This document shows, one piece after another, positions 47,023 to 57,400 of a stretch of DNA of 64,000 nt. Source of the stretch: Coprinopsis marcescibilis (Eukaryota > Basidiomycota > Agaricomycetes > Agaricales > Psathyrellaceae); contig ML210184.1 in NCBI GenBank assembly GCA_004369085.1, positions 151,704-215,703 on the forward strand, given 5' to 3'. A model generated the notes under the pieces. That model saw only the letters and a program-made list of their open reading frames with translations, was not told the origin of the DNA and made no database searches. Made by a program: the position numbers and the translations under genes. Each line of letters opens with the position of its first letter. Position 1 is the stretch's first letter.

Positions 47023-49407
47023 TCACGACGAGTCACGAACGATTTTGCAAATCAAATTCTGTACTATGCTAGGTCGCGGTGGGTCCAGGTGGCAGAGATG
47101 AGATGCCCGGGCCCGGCCAATGAATTCCACTTCGTCAAGGGAGGTGATGGACGCGGTGAGGTTGAGCACAGGCAAGTCTCTATACCTCGGCAGCCCCCCA
47201 TCCGGGAGCCTCGAGAGATCGGTGTTGCCTCCAAGTGGAGGGAGAGGCATCAAAGGCAGATCAAACATCTCCTGCTTCTCCCGGGACCGCACTTTCACGT
47301 GCGAGCCCAATTCGAGGTGGTTCGTCGAAAGCGACGCAAAATCGTCAAAGTTTGGATAGAGCATCACGTACCCTTTCAAGTACACCAGCTCGATGAAAAA
47401 CTTTTTCCACGACCTGAGCCAATTGTTGGATCGCACGTTGGGGACGATGGTGTTGTCGATGGTGAGCCAGGTCTCGCTGAAGCGCAGTGAGAGGTACTCG
47501 TGGAATTGCCGCCAGTGTTCGGGAAAGTAGATGGCGCCCCAACTGCAGGGGACTTGGGAGAGGTAGGGCGTAGACGGGTGGGCAAAGTTGAGAGCGGAGA
47601 AGTGCGTTTTGGCATCGAATGGGATGCGGCCTTCTTGCCGAAGCTCGATGTGCTTTTGTTGGTAGAGGCTGATTCCGAAGAGGTTCGGAGATCTGTCCGT
47701 CAGTGCGCCGTACCTAGTTGGGACACTGTCAGTTGTTGGAGAGAGAACCAAAGGGTTTTGGAATGCTCGCCTGTATTTCAGAATCGTCATTTTGGCCCAT
47801 GCGTAAAATAGGGGCGAGACCTCGACATCGTCTTCGAGGAGCAAGCCATAGCTGTCGTTGTTGAACGGGTACCAGCTTTCGACAATAGCAGGGAGAAGTC
47901 CAGCGTGTATGATTCGGTGGTGGAGGAAGACACTTCCTTGCGCCCAGTCATAGTTTTGGGCCAGATCTAGCGTTTCAAGGTCACAGTCCTGCTCGATGTT
48001 CATCCTGAGATCGACGCGGTCCCCAAAGTAGTGTGCATGAGAAAGAGAGTCCAACAGTCTTTTGAAAGAATGCGGGCGGTCCCTGGTTATTACGCTGATC
48101 TCCAGTCGAGGTTTGTACCAGTCTAAGTGAGGGACTGGAGTTGGTTTACATGAAAAATGCAGGACTTTATTCTTACTTTGCCATTCTTCCAACGAAAGCG
48201 AGGCCATCCAGTCGCAGTATGCCAAGTCCTTTACGGGCAACCTTACCAGAACATTCCCGTCCGTCGCGAAATAATCCATAAAGTGTAGATTCAGCTTCAG
48301 CTCTGTCTCTAGCAAGGTAACAACGACGTCCGCGTCAAAGTCGCCGAGGTGAGAAGTGATTTCGCGGCGGTGCATGAACTGGTTGAGGGTGAAAAAGTCG
48401 AGTTTGCAAACACCAAGGGTGAAGCGAGCTTTGCGTTTGACTGGGCTCAAGTTGTACTTGATGTCTGTTGTGACGACGAGGAGAGTGAGATGGTGCCCGT
48501 CTGAGATAAGACGACAGGCGAGGGGAGCGAGGTGTTGGAGGTCGAGAGCGGAGGAGAGCATAAAAGTAAATCGGATTTGTGTCTTCAAGATGGTTTCCAC
48601 TGGGGCAGTCAGAGCATGCAACGCGGGTGCCTTGCTGGAGTTGGATGCAGAGCGAAGGAGTATACCACCAGCACCGAGAGAGTTGCAACGAGAAAAGTAT
48701 TGTCCGACATGCTGCCAAGTGCGAAAGACCCCGTCCTCGCCAGGAAGGAGTAAGCGAGATACCATGAACGGAGGTTTCAAGTACGAAGCCATCGCTGAGT
48801 GTCCGGTTGTGTTCGTGCGCTGCCCTCGAGGTCCGATAGGGAGGAATTGGTGCCCGGTACTAAGCAGCATGGCCTGCGTGTCGTCGCCCAGCCCTTTGAG
48901 CCCGTCCCAGTCCATCACGAGCAACCAGGGGGTGGATATATCCGTGACAGTGAGCGAGAACGCTGGTCCCGTTTCAGCGTCAAAGTCTCTTGTTCTCAAA
49001 GTGAAATCAGGGCTGGTCGAGGCGGGATGCAAAGCCAAAACCTGTTGCAGCCTACGCGTGGCGGTGTATCTGAGGCTGCTAGGTACGACGAGGACGATTT
49101 CTTGCAGCAAAGTGGATGCAGAATGCTGGAAGAACGGTTCTAGTATCTCGTGCAGGTGGGCGATGGACTCTAGAGAAACTGGAAGAGTTCCAGTCACCGA
49201 GCGGTCAGCTATATTCAGTGTTGCTGCGAGGTCGCCACGATTATGGGACCGCTGGCTGTCATGCAAATCGAAAGTCTGGTTTGAGAGCAGGAGAGCCCTG
49301 TAATCCAGATTCTCTTGACCGCGATAGTACGGCTCTTGCAACAGCCCTGCGACGACCAAGGAGGCACAGAGAATTGTGGCAGGGAAACATGGCGTCCAAA
49401 TGTGCAT
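47023..49407 (-). CDS. GT2-like glycosyltransferase with N-terminal membrane anchor
   Basis: A continuous 794-codon frame starts at ATG 49405-49407 and ends TGA at 47023. MHIWTPCFPATILCASLVVAGLL is a probable signal-anchor, placing the catalytic part in the secretory lumen. The C-terminal half has GT-A features: RLEISVITRDRPHSFKRLLD, VDLRMNIEQD, then YGLLLEDDVEVSPLFYAW (the DxD-like EDD motif) and SWGAIYFPEHWRQFHEYL. The N-terminal half (about residues 100-330) looks like a degenerate second sugar-transferase-like domain. Two stretches inside the frame, 48123-48176 (GTAAGA...TTAG, 54 bp) and 47714-47770 (GC...TAG, 57 bp), have splice signals, lengths divisible by three and no stops. If both are spliced the protein is 757 aa. 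Substrate unknown. Confidence 0.78.
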   Translation of the reverse strand: MHIWTPCFPATILCASLVVAGLLQEPYYRGQENLDYRALLLSNQTFDLHDSQRSHNRGDLAATLNIADRSVTGTLPVSLESIAHLHEILEPFFQHSASTLLQEIVLVVPSSLRYTATRRLQQVLALHPASTSPDFTLRTRDFDAETGPAFSLTVTDISTPWLLVMDWDGLKGLGDDTQAMLLSTGHQFLPIGPRGQRTNTTGHSAMASYLKPPFMVSRLLLPGEDGVFRTWQHVGQYFSRCNSLGAGGILLRSASNSSKAPALHALTAPVETILKTQIRFTFMLSSALDLQHLAPLACRLISDGHHLTLLVVTTDIKYNLSPVKRKARFTLGVCKLDFFTLNQFMHRREITSHLGDFDADVVVTLLETELKLNLHFMDYFATDGNVLVRLPVKDLAYCDWMASLSLEEWQSKNKVLHFSCKPTPVPHLDWYKPRLEISVITRDRPHSFKRLLDSLSHAHYFGDRVDLRMNIEQDCDLETLDLAQNYDWAQGSVFLHHRIIHAGLLPAIVESWYPFNNDSYGLLLEDDVEVSPLFYAWAKMTILKYRRAFQNPLVLSPTTDSVPTRYGALTDRSPNLFGISLYQQKHIELRQEGRIPFDAKTHFSALNFAHPSTPYLSQVPCSWGAIYFPEHWRQFHEYLSLRFSETWLTIDNTIVPNVRSNNWLRSWKKFFIELVYLKGYVMLYPNFDDFASLSTNHLELGSHVKVRSREKQEMFDLPLMPLPPLGGNTDLSRLPDGGLPRYRDLPVLNLTASITSLDEVEFIGRARASHLCHLDPPRPSIVQNLICKIVRDSS

Positions 49408-49594
49408 GATGAGGATGAAGCAGAGCGGTAATAACCCGCGTGACTGACTACACTAGAATCTATATCCAACGTGGAATTACCAAAAGCGATCGAGGTCGAA
49501 CATCTCGAATAATGTGCAGTGAAACGACGATAGTCTGTATGTGTAAGAGTTAAATAGCGTATTAAGTACGAGTGGGGTGACAGTATTATAGCGT

Positions 49595-50762
49595 CTAAGA
49601 GTCTGAGCGAATGGCGGCCTCTGAGATAAAGATGGTCAGCTGCTGTAAAAGGATCCACAAGGAGAAACGTACTGAAGAATTCATATGACAGCCAACACAG
49701 TGCCGTACTTGGCATAATAGTCAGTATTCGTGGCGTTAATCCTCGGCCGAAACCTTTCAGTCCATCTTTTTTCCAGATGATTTTGAATGCATCGTTCATG
49801 CCTCGGACGTTTCGTACCTCTGGGTCCGTTGAAGAACCCCGCGTTTGGAGGATGGTTTTGGCCACGTCGAGGGGTGTCGTAACTGCAGCTGCCACTGTGC
49901 CCGCAATAGCACCAGCTGCGATGTGCGATGAGGGCGAATATTCGTTTCCGGGGTTCAAGAACCGCTTGACGTGTTCGTATACCGTAAACTGGATGGCGTT
50001 AAAGGGTATTGAAATAGCCAAGGTCGTGGGATAGGAAACGTAGAATGCTCCAAGACCTTCGGTTTTGTAGATGGTCGTTGCGCAGCTTAGCACGGATCGG
50101 AATGCTGACTGGTGCAGTTGCATTCGCTGTTTGATGACGTCGAATGGGTTCATGAATGCGTCGGCGGCAATTGTTCCAGAAGCCCCAGCGAGTGCTAGAA
50201 TAGACAGTGTCGGAACCGGGTTTTGAATTCAAATGAATATGACACGTACATGTTGCCAGGAACTGGTTACCAGCTTCGTTTCCTCCTGCCAGTTCCTTCA
50301 CTGCCTCCAGTACTCCAAAGTGGATTGCGTGAGCTGGGCCTGCTCCCACCACGACCGAAGATACGCCTCGCCACAGAGCCCTCATGCCCTCTGTTGCCGA
50401 TATCCGTGTAAAGGCATTCCCAACGCCAGTATACACCGCGACCGGTGACGTTGCAAAGACTTGCATTCGAGTCTGAAATTCACATGTGTCAATTTTAACT
50501 GAATGAAGTTCTGCCAGTGGCAACATACCTTGATACTGTCGACCGGAAACATGACAGCATGTTCTGAGATCCCAGCCTTTCGGAAACAAAGTTAAGAAAG
50601 CCAAAAAAATCGGGGAGAAACGAGTCATACCAAGGCGCCAGCCATCATGTTCACCTGTACGATTTGCTTTCAACGGACGGTCGAGAATATCAGCGAGAAT
50701 ACGCCACGTACCGCGAGACCTGCATTGGCTGGCAAGCCTTCGTACTCAATGTCCTCAGCCAT
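49595..50762 (-). CDS. MRS4: mitochondrial carrier, mitoferrin (Mrs3/4) type
   Basis: ATG at 50760-50762 begins MAEDIEYEGLPANAGLAV. Introns are short, and the last exon (KAAIRSDS, TAG at 49595-49597) joins at the YEFF end. Three tandem solute-carrier repeats are visible, with signatures MFPVDSIKTRMQV, MNPFDVIKQRMQLH and TTPLDVAKTILQTRG, each P-x-D-x-x-K. The pairing of AVYTGVGNAFTRISATEG, SVLSCATTIYKTEGLGAFY and DAFKIIWKKDGLKGFGRGL gives the expected Gly-rich loops. Closest in pattern to mitoferrins (Mrs3/4, SLC25A37/28), which bring iron into the matrix for heme and Fe-S synthesis. The family is firm; the substrate is inferred. Confidence 0.88.
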
Positions 50763-51488
50763 TTCTTCGTGTATACCTGAGAAATAAATGGTGAGCAACG
50801 GAGGTGGTGATGACGATGCTGCTGCGGGGTGCGTACTTTTTGGTGATTTTTGGGCTGAATTCAAGGGCTATTTGGACGGTCGTGGTGGGTTGGGCTAGCC
50901 TCGGCTGGGATAAAAGTGACCAGCGTCGATGGACGTGGAAAGACAGAACAAGATTCTGATTCTTTGACCGCGCGATCATTGTTTCCCCGGCCAGCTTAAA
51001 ATATCGGGCCCAATTCGCGATGCTGACGAACCCTATCTGATAATCATATCTGCGTAGCTCGTAGAGAGAAATACGTATATAAATCTTACTATCCGGCGCA
51101 GTCTACATACTAGAATCGAGATCTCGAGCCGGACAGTTGTACGAAATGACTGCGACTGCACAGCGGTGAAACAGATGGCAACAGCCTACGCGCAGGCATC
51201 GCCGTACACGGTGGTAGCCGTGCCGGAAGGCCATGAACAGGCGAACAAAGCGTAGGACAACGATAGCCACATATGCTGTTGTGCCAGGTACCGTAATGAA
51301 GAAACGAAACGAGGATGGTGATGCACACGTCAAGCAAAATTTCGCCATAGCATGGTGGAACGTTAGTGGCCAGACTTTAATTGCTGAACATGCTGAATGG
51401 CCCGAGACAAAAAGCGTCTAGCAAAAACAAATCATCGTGTATAGAGCAAATATATAGTACAGGTGTATAAAAAGATATGTATGCAGAC
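50763..51488. other. intergenic region upstream of the carrier and 3' of the helicase-AAA+ gene
   Basis: This holds the 5' flank of the mitoferrin-like gene and the 3' flank of the next minus-strand gene. A frame at 51103-51348 has no recognisable features. Nothing else is seen. Confidence 0.4.
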
Positions 51489-54400
51489 CTAGATTCCGAG
51501 CTGGGCGTTTGTAACAAAATGACTGCCACCTGCACAGCGGTAACCACCTCCGGTCTTGATCCATTGGAACCCAACAGGACAGACACCTAATGTTCGCAGC
51601 TTTTGCTGCACCCGCTGCTCCTTCTGTTTCCTCTCATTCGCAAGCTGTTGCTCCCTCTTCAAAAGGTCAGCAATCCTCTTTCGCTCCGCCTCAGCTCTAG
51701 CCTGCATATTCAGGGCCTCGATTCTCTGCCTCTCCAACTCTGCACGCCTGGCAGCATCTTGTGCGGCTGCAATCTCCCTAGCCAGCCGCTCCGCTTTCTG
51801 CTTCGCCTCCCTCACTCGCTTCTCTTCCTTCGCCTTGTCTCTCATAAATTTGGCAATCGCTTCCTTCTCTCGCCGATCTTTCTCTGCGGCAGCGCGAATC
51901 GCAGCTTGCAGTTCCCCCCAGATCGCATCGGTCACGCCGGCATCTCGCGCTACACCCTGGGTTGCCGCAGGTAGGCTTGCCGGCGGCCCAGGGACAGGCG
52001 TTGAAGGTGTGACAGGTGTCGAAGGTGTCGCACTCCCACTTCGCTTGTGCTCCCCTCTGTTGCTCCGGGTGCGCGGTTTCTTGGGATTCGCAGCTGGCGG
52101 TGGTGGTGGTGGGGGCGCAGCTTGCTTCGTTCCCGTCCCAGTACCTGTAGACGGCGGAGGTGGAGGGGTAGGCGTGTTTTGCGCTACTGGCATGTTGCTG
52201 CGCATTATCCGCTTGTTGGCTTGAACACGAGCACGATTGGTCCGGGCCTCATACATCTTTTGCGCACAATCAAGGGCATCCTTGCTGCTGATCGACAAGG
52301 GAGTGTTGGGGTCGCTGTTAGTGGTAAGGAGAGCGCGGTTGACCAGGTCCTTGGACAACTGCACCATATCCCTCGCATTTCCCCAGTCCGGGAGAGACGA
52401 CAAACGCGTGATGATGTCGATCATGTCGACATAGGGAACAGACTGGTCATCGAACAGCTCTGGTGCCTCAACATTCTTCTTCTTCAATTCCTTGAGAACG
52501 ATATCCAGGCAATGCTTGGGATGGATGTTCTCAAAGGGTACCCATTCCGGGAACCGGCTGTTCAACCCGGTGTTTGACTGCATCAACCGCTTCATGTCTT
52601 GGTCGTAGCCGGCAAGGACGACGATGATCTTGCCCTTGTACGTGTCCTGCGTCAACAGCCCAACCAGTTCGTCCACGGCTTCCTGCGCAAAGTGTCCTTC
52701 CGCCAGACGATATGCTTCATCCACAAAGAGCACCTTGCCAACAGCCTTGTCGAATAGAGCCTTGGTCTTTGGTCCAGTCTGCCCGACATATTCTCCGACC
52801 AAATCCGAAGCTGAACATTCGATGACGTCTGCAGAACCAAGAATTCCCATGTCATAGTAGACCCGACCCATCTTTCTTGCCACAGTGGTCTTGCCCGTTC
52901 CTACACCGTCGTCAGTCTTTGAGAAAATTCAGATCAGAAAAGCATACCTGGAGGACCGGTAAACACAAAGTTGGTCGGGATCTGGTCGCGGGGATCCATG
53001 TTCTTGCTCTTGCTAACCAACGCAATCTTCTGGTACTGCCCAAGCTTTGTCTTGATATCCTCATGCCCTACGATGTCGCTGAAGAGTACTTCGAGGTTCT
53101 TGGTCGCATTCTGCCCTCTGTCAAAGTCTTTATCGAAGTCCCGCGGCTCAAAGATGATCTGACGCGGTCGCTGGGCGTAGGGAATCTTTGAGCGACGGGA
53201 GAGGCAATGTTCCTTCGCTTTGGACAGCAAATTCTCAACTTCACCGCCATTACCAAAATTGGGTCGAGTGCGCGCCCGAGAGAGACATTCGATGGCAACG
53301 CCCTTGGCCACGTCCGTGGCTCCGAGATCTTGGTCTTTGAGCTTCTTCTCGAGGATCTGGAGGAGCTCGTTGTCGTCAAAGTCTTCAAACCGGAATGCTT
53401 CTTCGATTTTGAAGCGGCGTGCCAACCCAGGGTTCACGTTCTGCACCGATCAATTTGGTCAACAATGACTCTTCCGGGAGTCAAGAATGAACGCACCTGG
53501 AACATATCTGTCATCTGCTTCTCGTATCCAAGCAAGAGCACACATCGGTCTTCACCCGGTACATTCTGAACCTCAGCGACGATGGTGTCGATGACGCTGG
53601 TCTTGAATTGGTTGCCCTGGTTCTTGCTGTCTCCACCGCCTCCTCCGTGCAGCATGTACGCCTATGGAAAGGTAAGGAGAGTTGATATACAGACCACATC
53701 ATGAAACGCACTTCGTCAATCACTAGAACCTTGCCCATCGCGTTGTTCAGGATTCCCTTGGTCTTTTCCTCTGATTCTCCCAGCACAGAGCCAACAAAGT
53801 CAGACGGGTTACGAACAAGAACTGTTTTTGCACATGTCAGAAACCAAAACCATCCCAGTGGACAATTGGGAACCCACCTTCTCCTTTACTAAGCATCCCG
53901 ATATCGGCGAGGATCTGCCCATACAGCTGAGCGACGGTAGTCTTTCCAGTACCAGGTGGTCCAAGGAACACACGATTGAGAGAAAAGTCGAGGGGTGACT
54001 GTTCAGTGAGCTCACGGTCGTAGTTCTCCTTGATGGAATCCACCAGATTTTGAACAGACTCTTTGACAGATTTGAGCCCAATCAGGTCCTGCAATTTTGA
54101 CCAAGCCTCGCTTTGCTTGATGGCTTCGGACGGGTCAGGACCAATGAGATCTTCTTGATTCAAAAGAAAATCGTCGGCCATCCGGCCGTCCTTGCGTTCC
54201 TTGGCCAGCCTTATCGCTTGTCGTTCGCGAACTTGCGTGAAGAATATTTGAAGGTCTCGGGCATTTCCAAAGCCTTTCGTAGCACGACGGCGACCAATGC
54301 GGCGAATCGCGATTCGACCAGCCAGTCCACGGATCCCTTCTTTGTTTTCGAACTTCATCTGCCCCTTGTATGTCGAGTGAATCAGATTCTCGAACATATC

Positions 54401-57400
54401 CATGAGCTCTCCGTCCTTGTAGTCCTCGAACTTGATCTTGTAAGGGACCCGGCTGCTCAAACCCGGGTTGAACTCGAAGAAGGTTTCCATCTCTTTGGTG
54501 TATCCTGCAAGAATGAAAACGAGCTTTCCGACGTTGTTCTCCATCTCGGTCAAAAGGAAGTCGAGGACTTGAGCACCTCCTGCGTTGTGCTTGCTTGTGA
54601 GTTGGTAGGCTTCGTCAATGAAGATCGCTCCGCCGCCACTACCGAGGACGCCATTCAGCAACTTTTCTGCACCAGCAACGCCTTCGTGACCCAGGCGCGA
54701 TCCGCTGGTTTCTACGAACTTGTTCCCAGGAAGGACCTTGACGTAGGACAGGAAGGCGGCATACTCTCGAGCAACTGTGGTTTTCCCTACACGACATCGT
54801 TAAGAAATACAATTCAAACGGCGAATTGGTGAAATTCATAGCTACTCACCTGTGCCGGGATTTCCGAGGAAAACAATGTTGAAGCGCTCGTTCTCCAACG
54901 ACGTGCCTTGTCTTTCGCAGGCGTCAATCTTGTCCTTGATGGCGAGGACCTGCTTCTTCACTGTCTCCAAACCAACCATTGCCATAATCTTGTCGATGTG
55001 AGGGTTTGTGACCCCGTTTATGCGCTTCTGTCTCTCCCACTCTGCTTCTGACGGGCTGAGATCCTTCTTGTTGAACGCAGCGGATTTGGAGCTTGGGCCG
55101 CCAACAGGCACTGGCTTGCTAGGGCTTGTTTGAGCGGCGGCCGAGGCTGCTCTATACAAGTTTGATGCAATGTTAGTGAGCTTGCCCACCACAGACCCGT
55201 CCGAGGAAGAAGATCCCTTCTTCTCAGGCTCGCTCTGAGGAACCGACGTCGAACCAACAGGAAAATCATTGGCTGCTCGCATGGCAGCCAGGTCCGAGAG
55301 CTTTTGAAGCAGCGCATTCTGACGATCTTCTGCATCCTTCACCTGCTTCTTCTTCTCCTTCTCGCGCTCGATTTCTGCGTCGATCTTGGCTAACTCGACC
55401 AAGTGGTCTTCATCTTCCTTTTCTCTCCTGCGCTTCTCCTTCAGGTCGTCTTGCGCCTTCTTTAAGGTGACAGCGTCAAGCCGTTTGCACGTTTTGCAAT
55501 CTGGGACAAGGGTCTCAAAGCATTTGCGCGCCAGTTCATGCCCGCGGGCGCATTGTAAGGCGACGAGAATGTCACAGCGCAATTTGGAGTGGTCCACGAG
55601 GTTGTGGCATTTTGAACGACACTTGTGGATGTTACAATTCAACATGACACCACTAGATACGATTGTCCGTCAGTGTTAGCCTGTGTAATGCATAAACCAA
55701 GGCCCAACATACCAAGGACTACCGCACCCTCCATCTGGCGCCTTCTTGTCGAAATCTTCGGGATTTTCGAGAATATTCTTCCGATCGGGATGGCGGGGAC
55801 ACACAACAGGAAGGCCAGACTGAAGGCTGTTCTTCTCGGCGAGCATGTCGAAGAGCTTCCCCCATATTTCCTTTCCTTTCCGGGATTTCTTGAACGTGGT
55901 GGAGTTACCGATGATGATCATGCCGTTTCTGGCACGAGAAAGTAACACATTTAGTCGTTCGGGGGAGTACATGAACCCGATGTCGTTTGTTGGATTGCTT
56001 CTCGTCAATGATATGACGACTATGTCAGACTCTTCTCCTTGGTAATTGTCTTGTTTTGAAATGTGTCAGCGCAAGGCCGACGCACCCAGTATGGGTTGTA
56101 CTTACCAACGGTTGCCAACCTGATTGGCTTTTTTACAGCAGCAGCAGTCGCTGGAGTTAGCAAGCCAGCCCGAACTAACTCGAACGAGTCAAGGTCATTA
56201 AGGACCGGATCATTGTCTTTCTTGAGAGCGTCTCGAAGACGGTGCAGTTGACCAAGATACGGGGTGAGGATGACGAGTTCTTGGGTTCCATAGCCCTGCT
56301 GTCCGAGATATTTGATGATTTTGAGGACCATGAGTACTTCGAACGTGTTTTGCTTTGATCCTGCCGATGCCATATCCCGCCGTTCAGATAATCCAGTGTG
56401 GACATCTTCAGGATGGGCGTGGTCGATGAAGACGATGTTGTTCTGCAGGCCGACGATGTCAGGCCGATTCTGCGTACGTGGCGCATCAAGCAGATCGGGA
56501 TACGTGAGCTGCCGGATAAGGTTGGAAATCTCGGGCCTCATGCGATGTTGCTTTGACAACGTCAGGTGGGGGTATCCAGAGAGGATGAGACGCTCGAAGA
56601 GGGAGCGATTGAGGTCGTATCCGTTCCCCTTTTCAACGGTCAAGTCATAGTTTTGTACCTTGGGGCGCAGCTGCCTGAAGCTCTTTGAGTATCCTAGTCA
56701 AGTTCAGCAAATAAATAAGAACATACTTGTGGTCTCCAATGAGAATAAGCTGGGAAGTGTGTTTCCCCAGTGCAGTGAGAACGTGGCTCTCCAGAATTTC
56801 GCCTGCCTCTTCAACCAGAACGACCTGTGGGGCGGCGGAACGCAAAGCGTAGCCATATTTGGCTGCAGCTGTGGTGGTACATCCAATTATGCGCTTCGTT
56901 TTAAGAATGCTGATGTCGCGCGCAGTAAAGCATTGGTCCAACCGGTCCTGGTATTCGTTGTATGACTTGCCGATTGTGTAAAGCTCCTCCCGTTGCTCAG
57001 ATTGCAGAATGTCGATCCATTCCTGATACTTCTTCTGCCGCTCCTCTTTTGGGATTGTCCAAACGTTGCGCGCCGACCTAACATTTTCCGCGTGTTTGAA
57101 AAGACCGGCGTCGTTCCCGAAGCCCCATCGAACTAACAAGTAGTCTTTGCCAATCGCGCGACCTTTGCTGTTCACAGTCTGCATGCCATCTTCGGATTCT
57201 GGGACAGTAAAGGCGGCGAAGTATTCCGGCTCTTCGAATTCGATGTGTTCCAGTATATCACTGGCAGTTGGTCTGGAGTTCAAGTACCTTTTGAAGGCAC
57301 TGTCCATCTGACTTTGAAGGACCCCGGCATTGGACTCGCACTCATTGATGACGGACCATTCGTCGTTGGTTCGCCTGTAATTGCCGAAGGCTTGCTCCCT

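Noticed and set aside
48356..49303. 315-codon plus frame
   Set aside because: It is the shadow of the glycosyltransferase, which has GT-A motifs and a signal anchor on minus.
51556..52224. 222-codon plus frame rich in Ala/Ser/Gly
   Set aside because: It is antisense to the coiled-coil and Pro-rich tail of the helicase-AAA+ protein.
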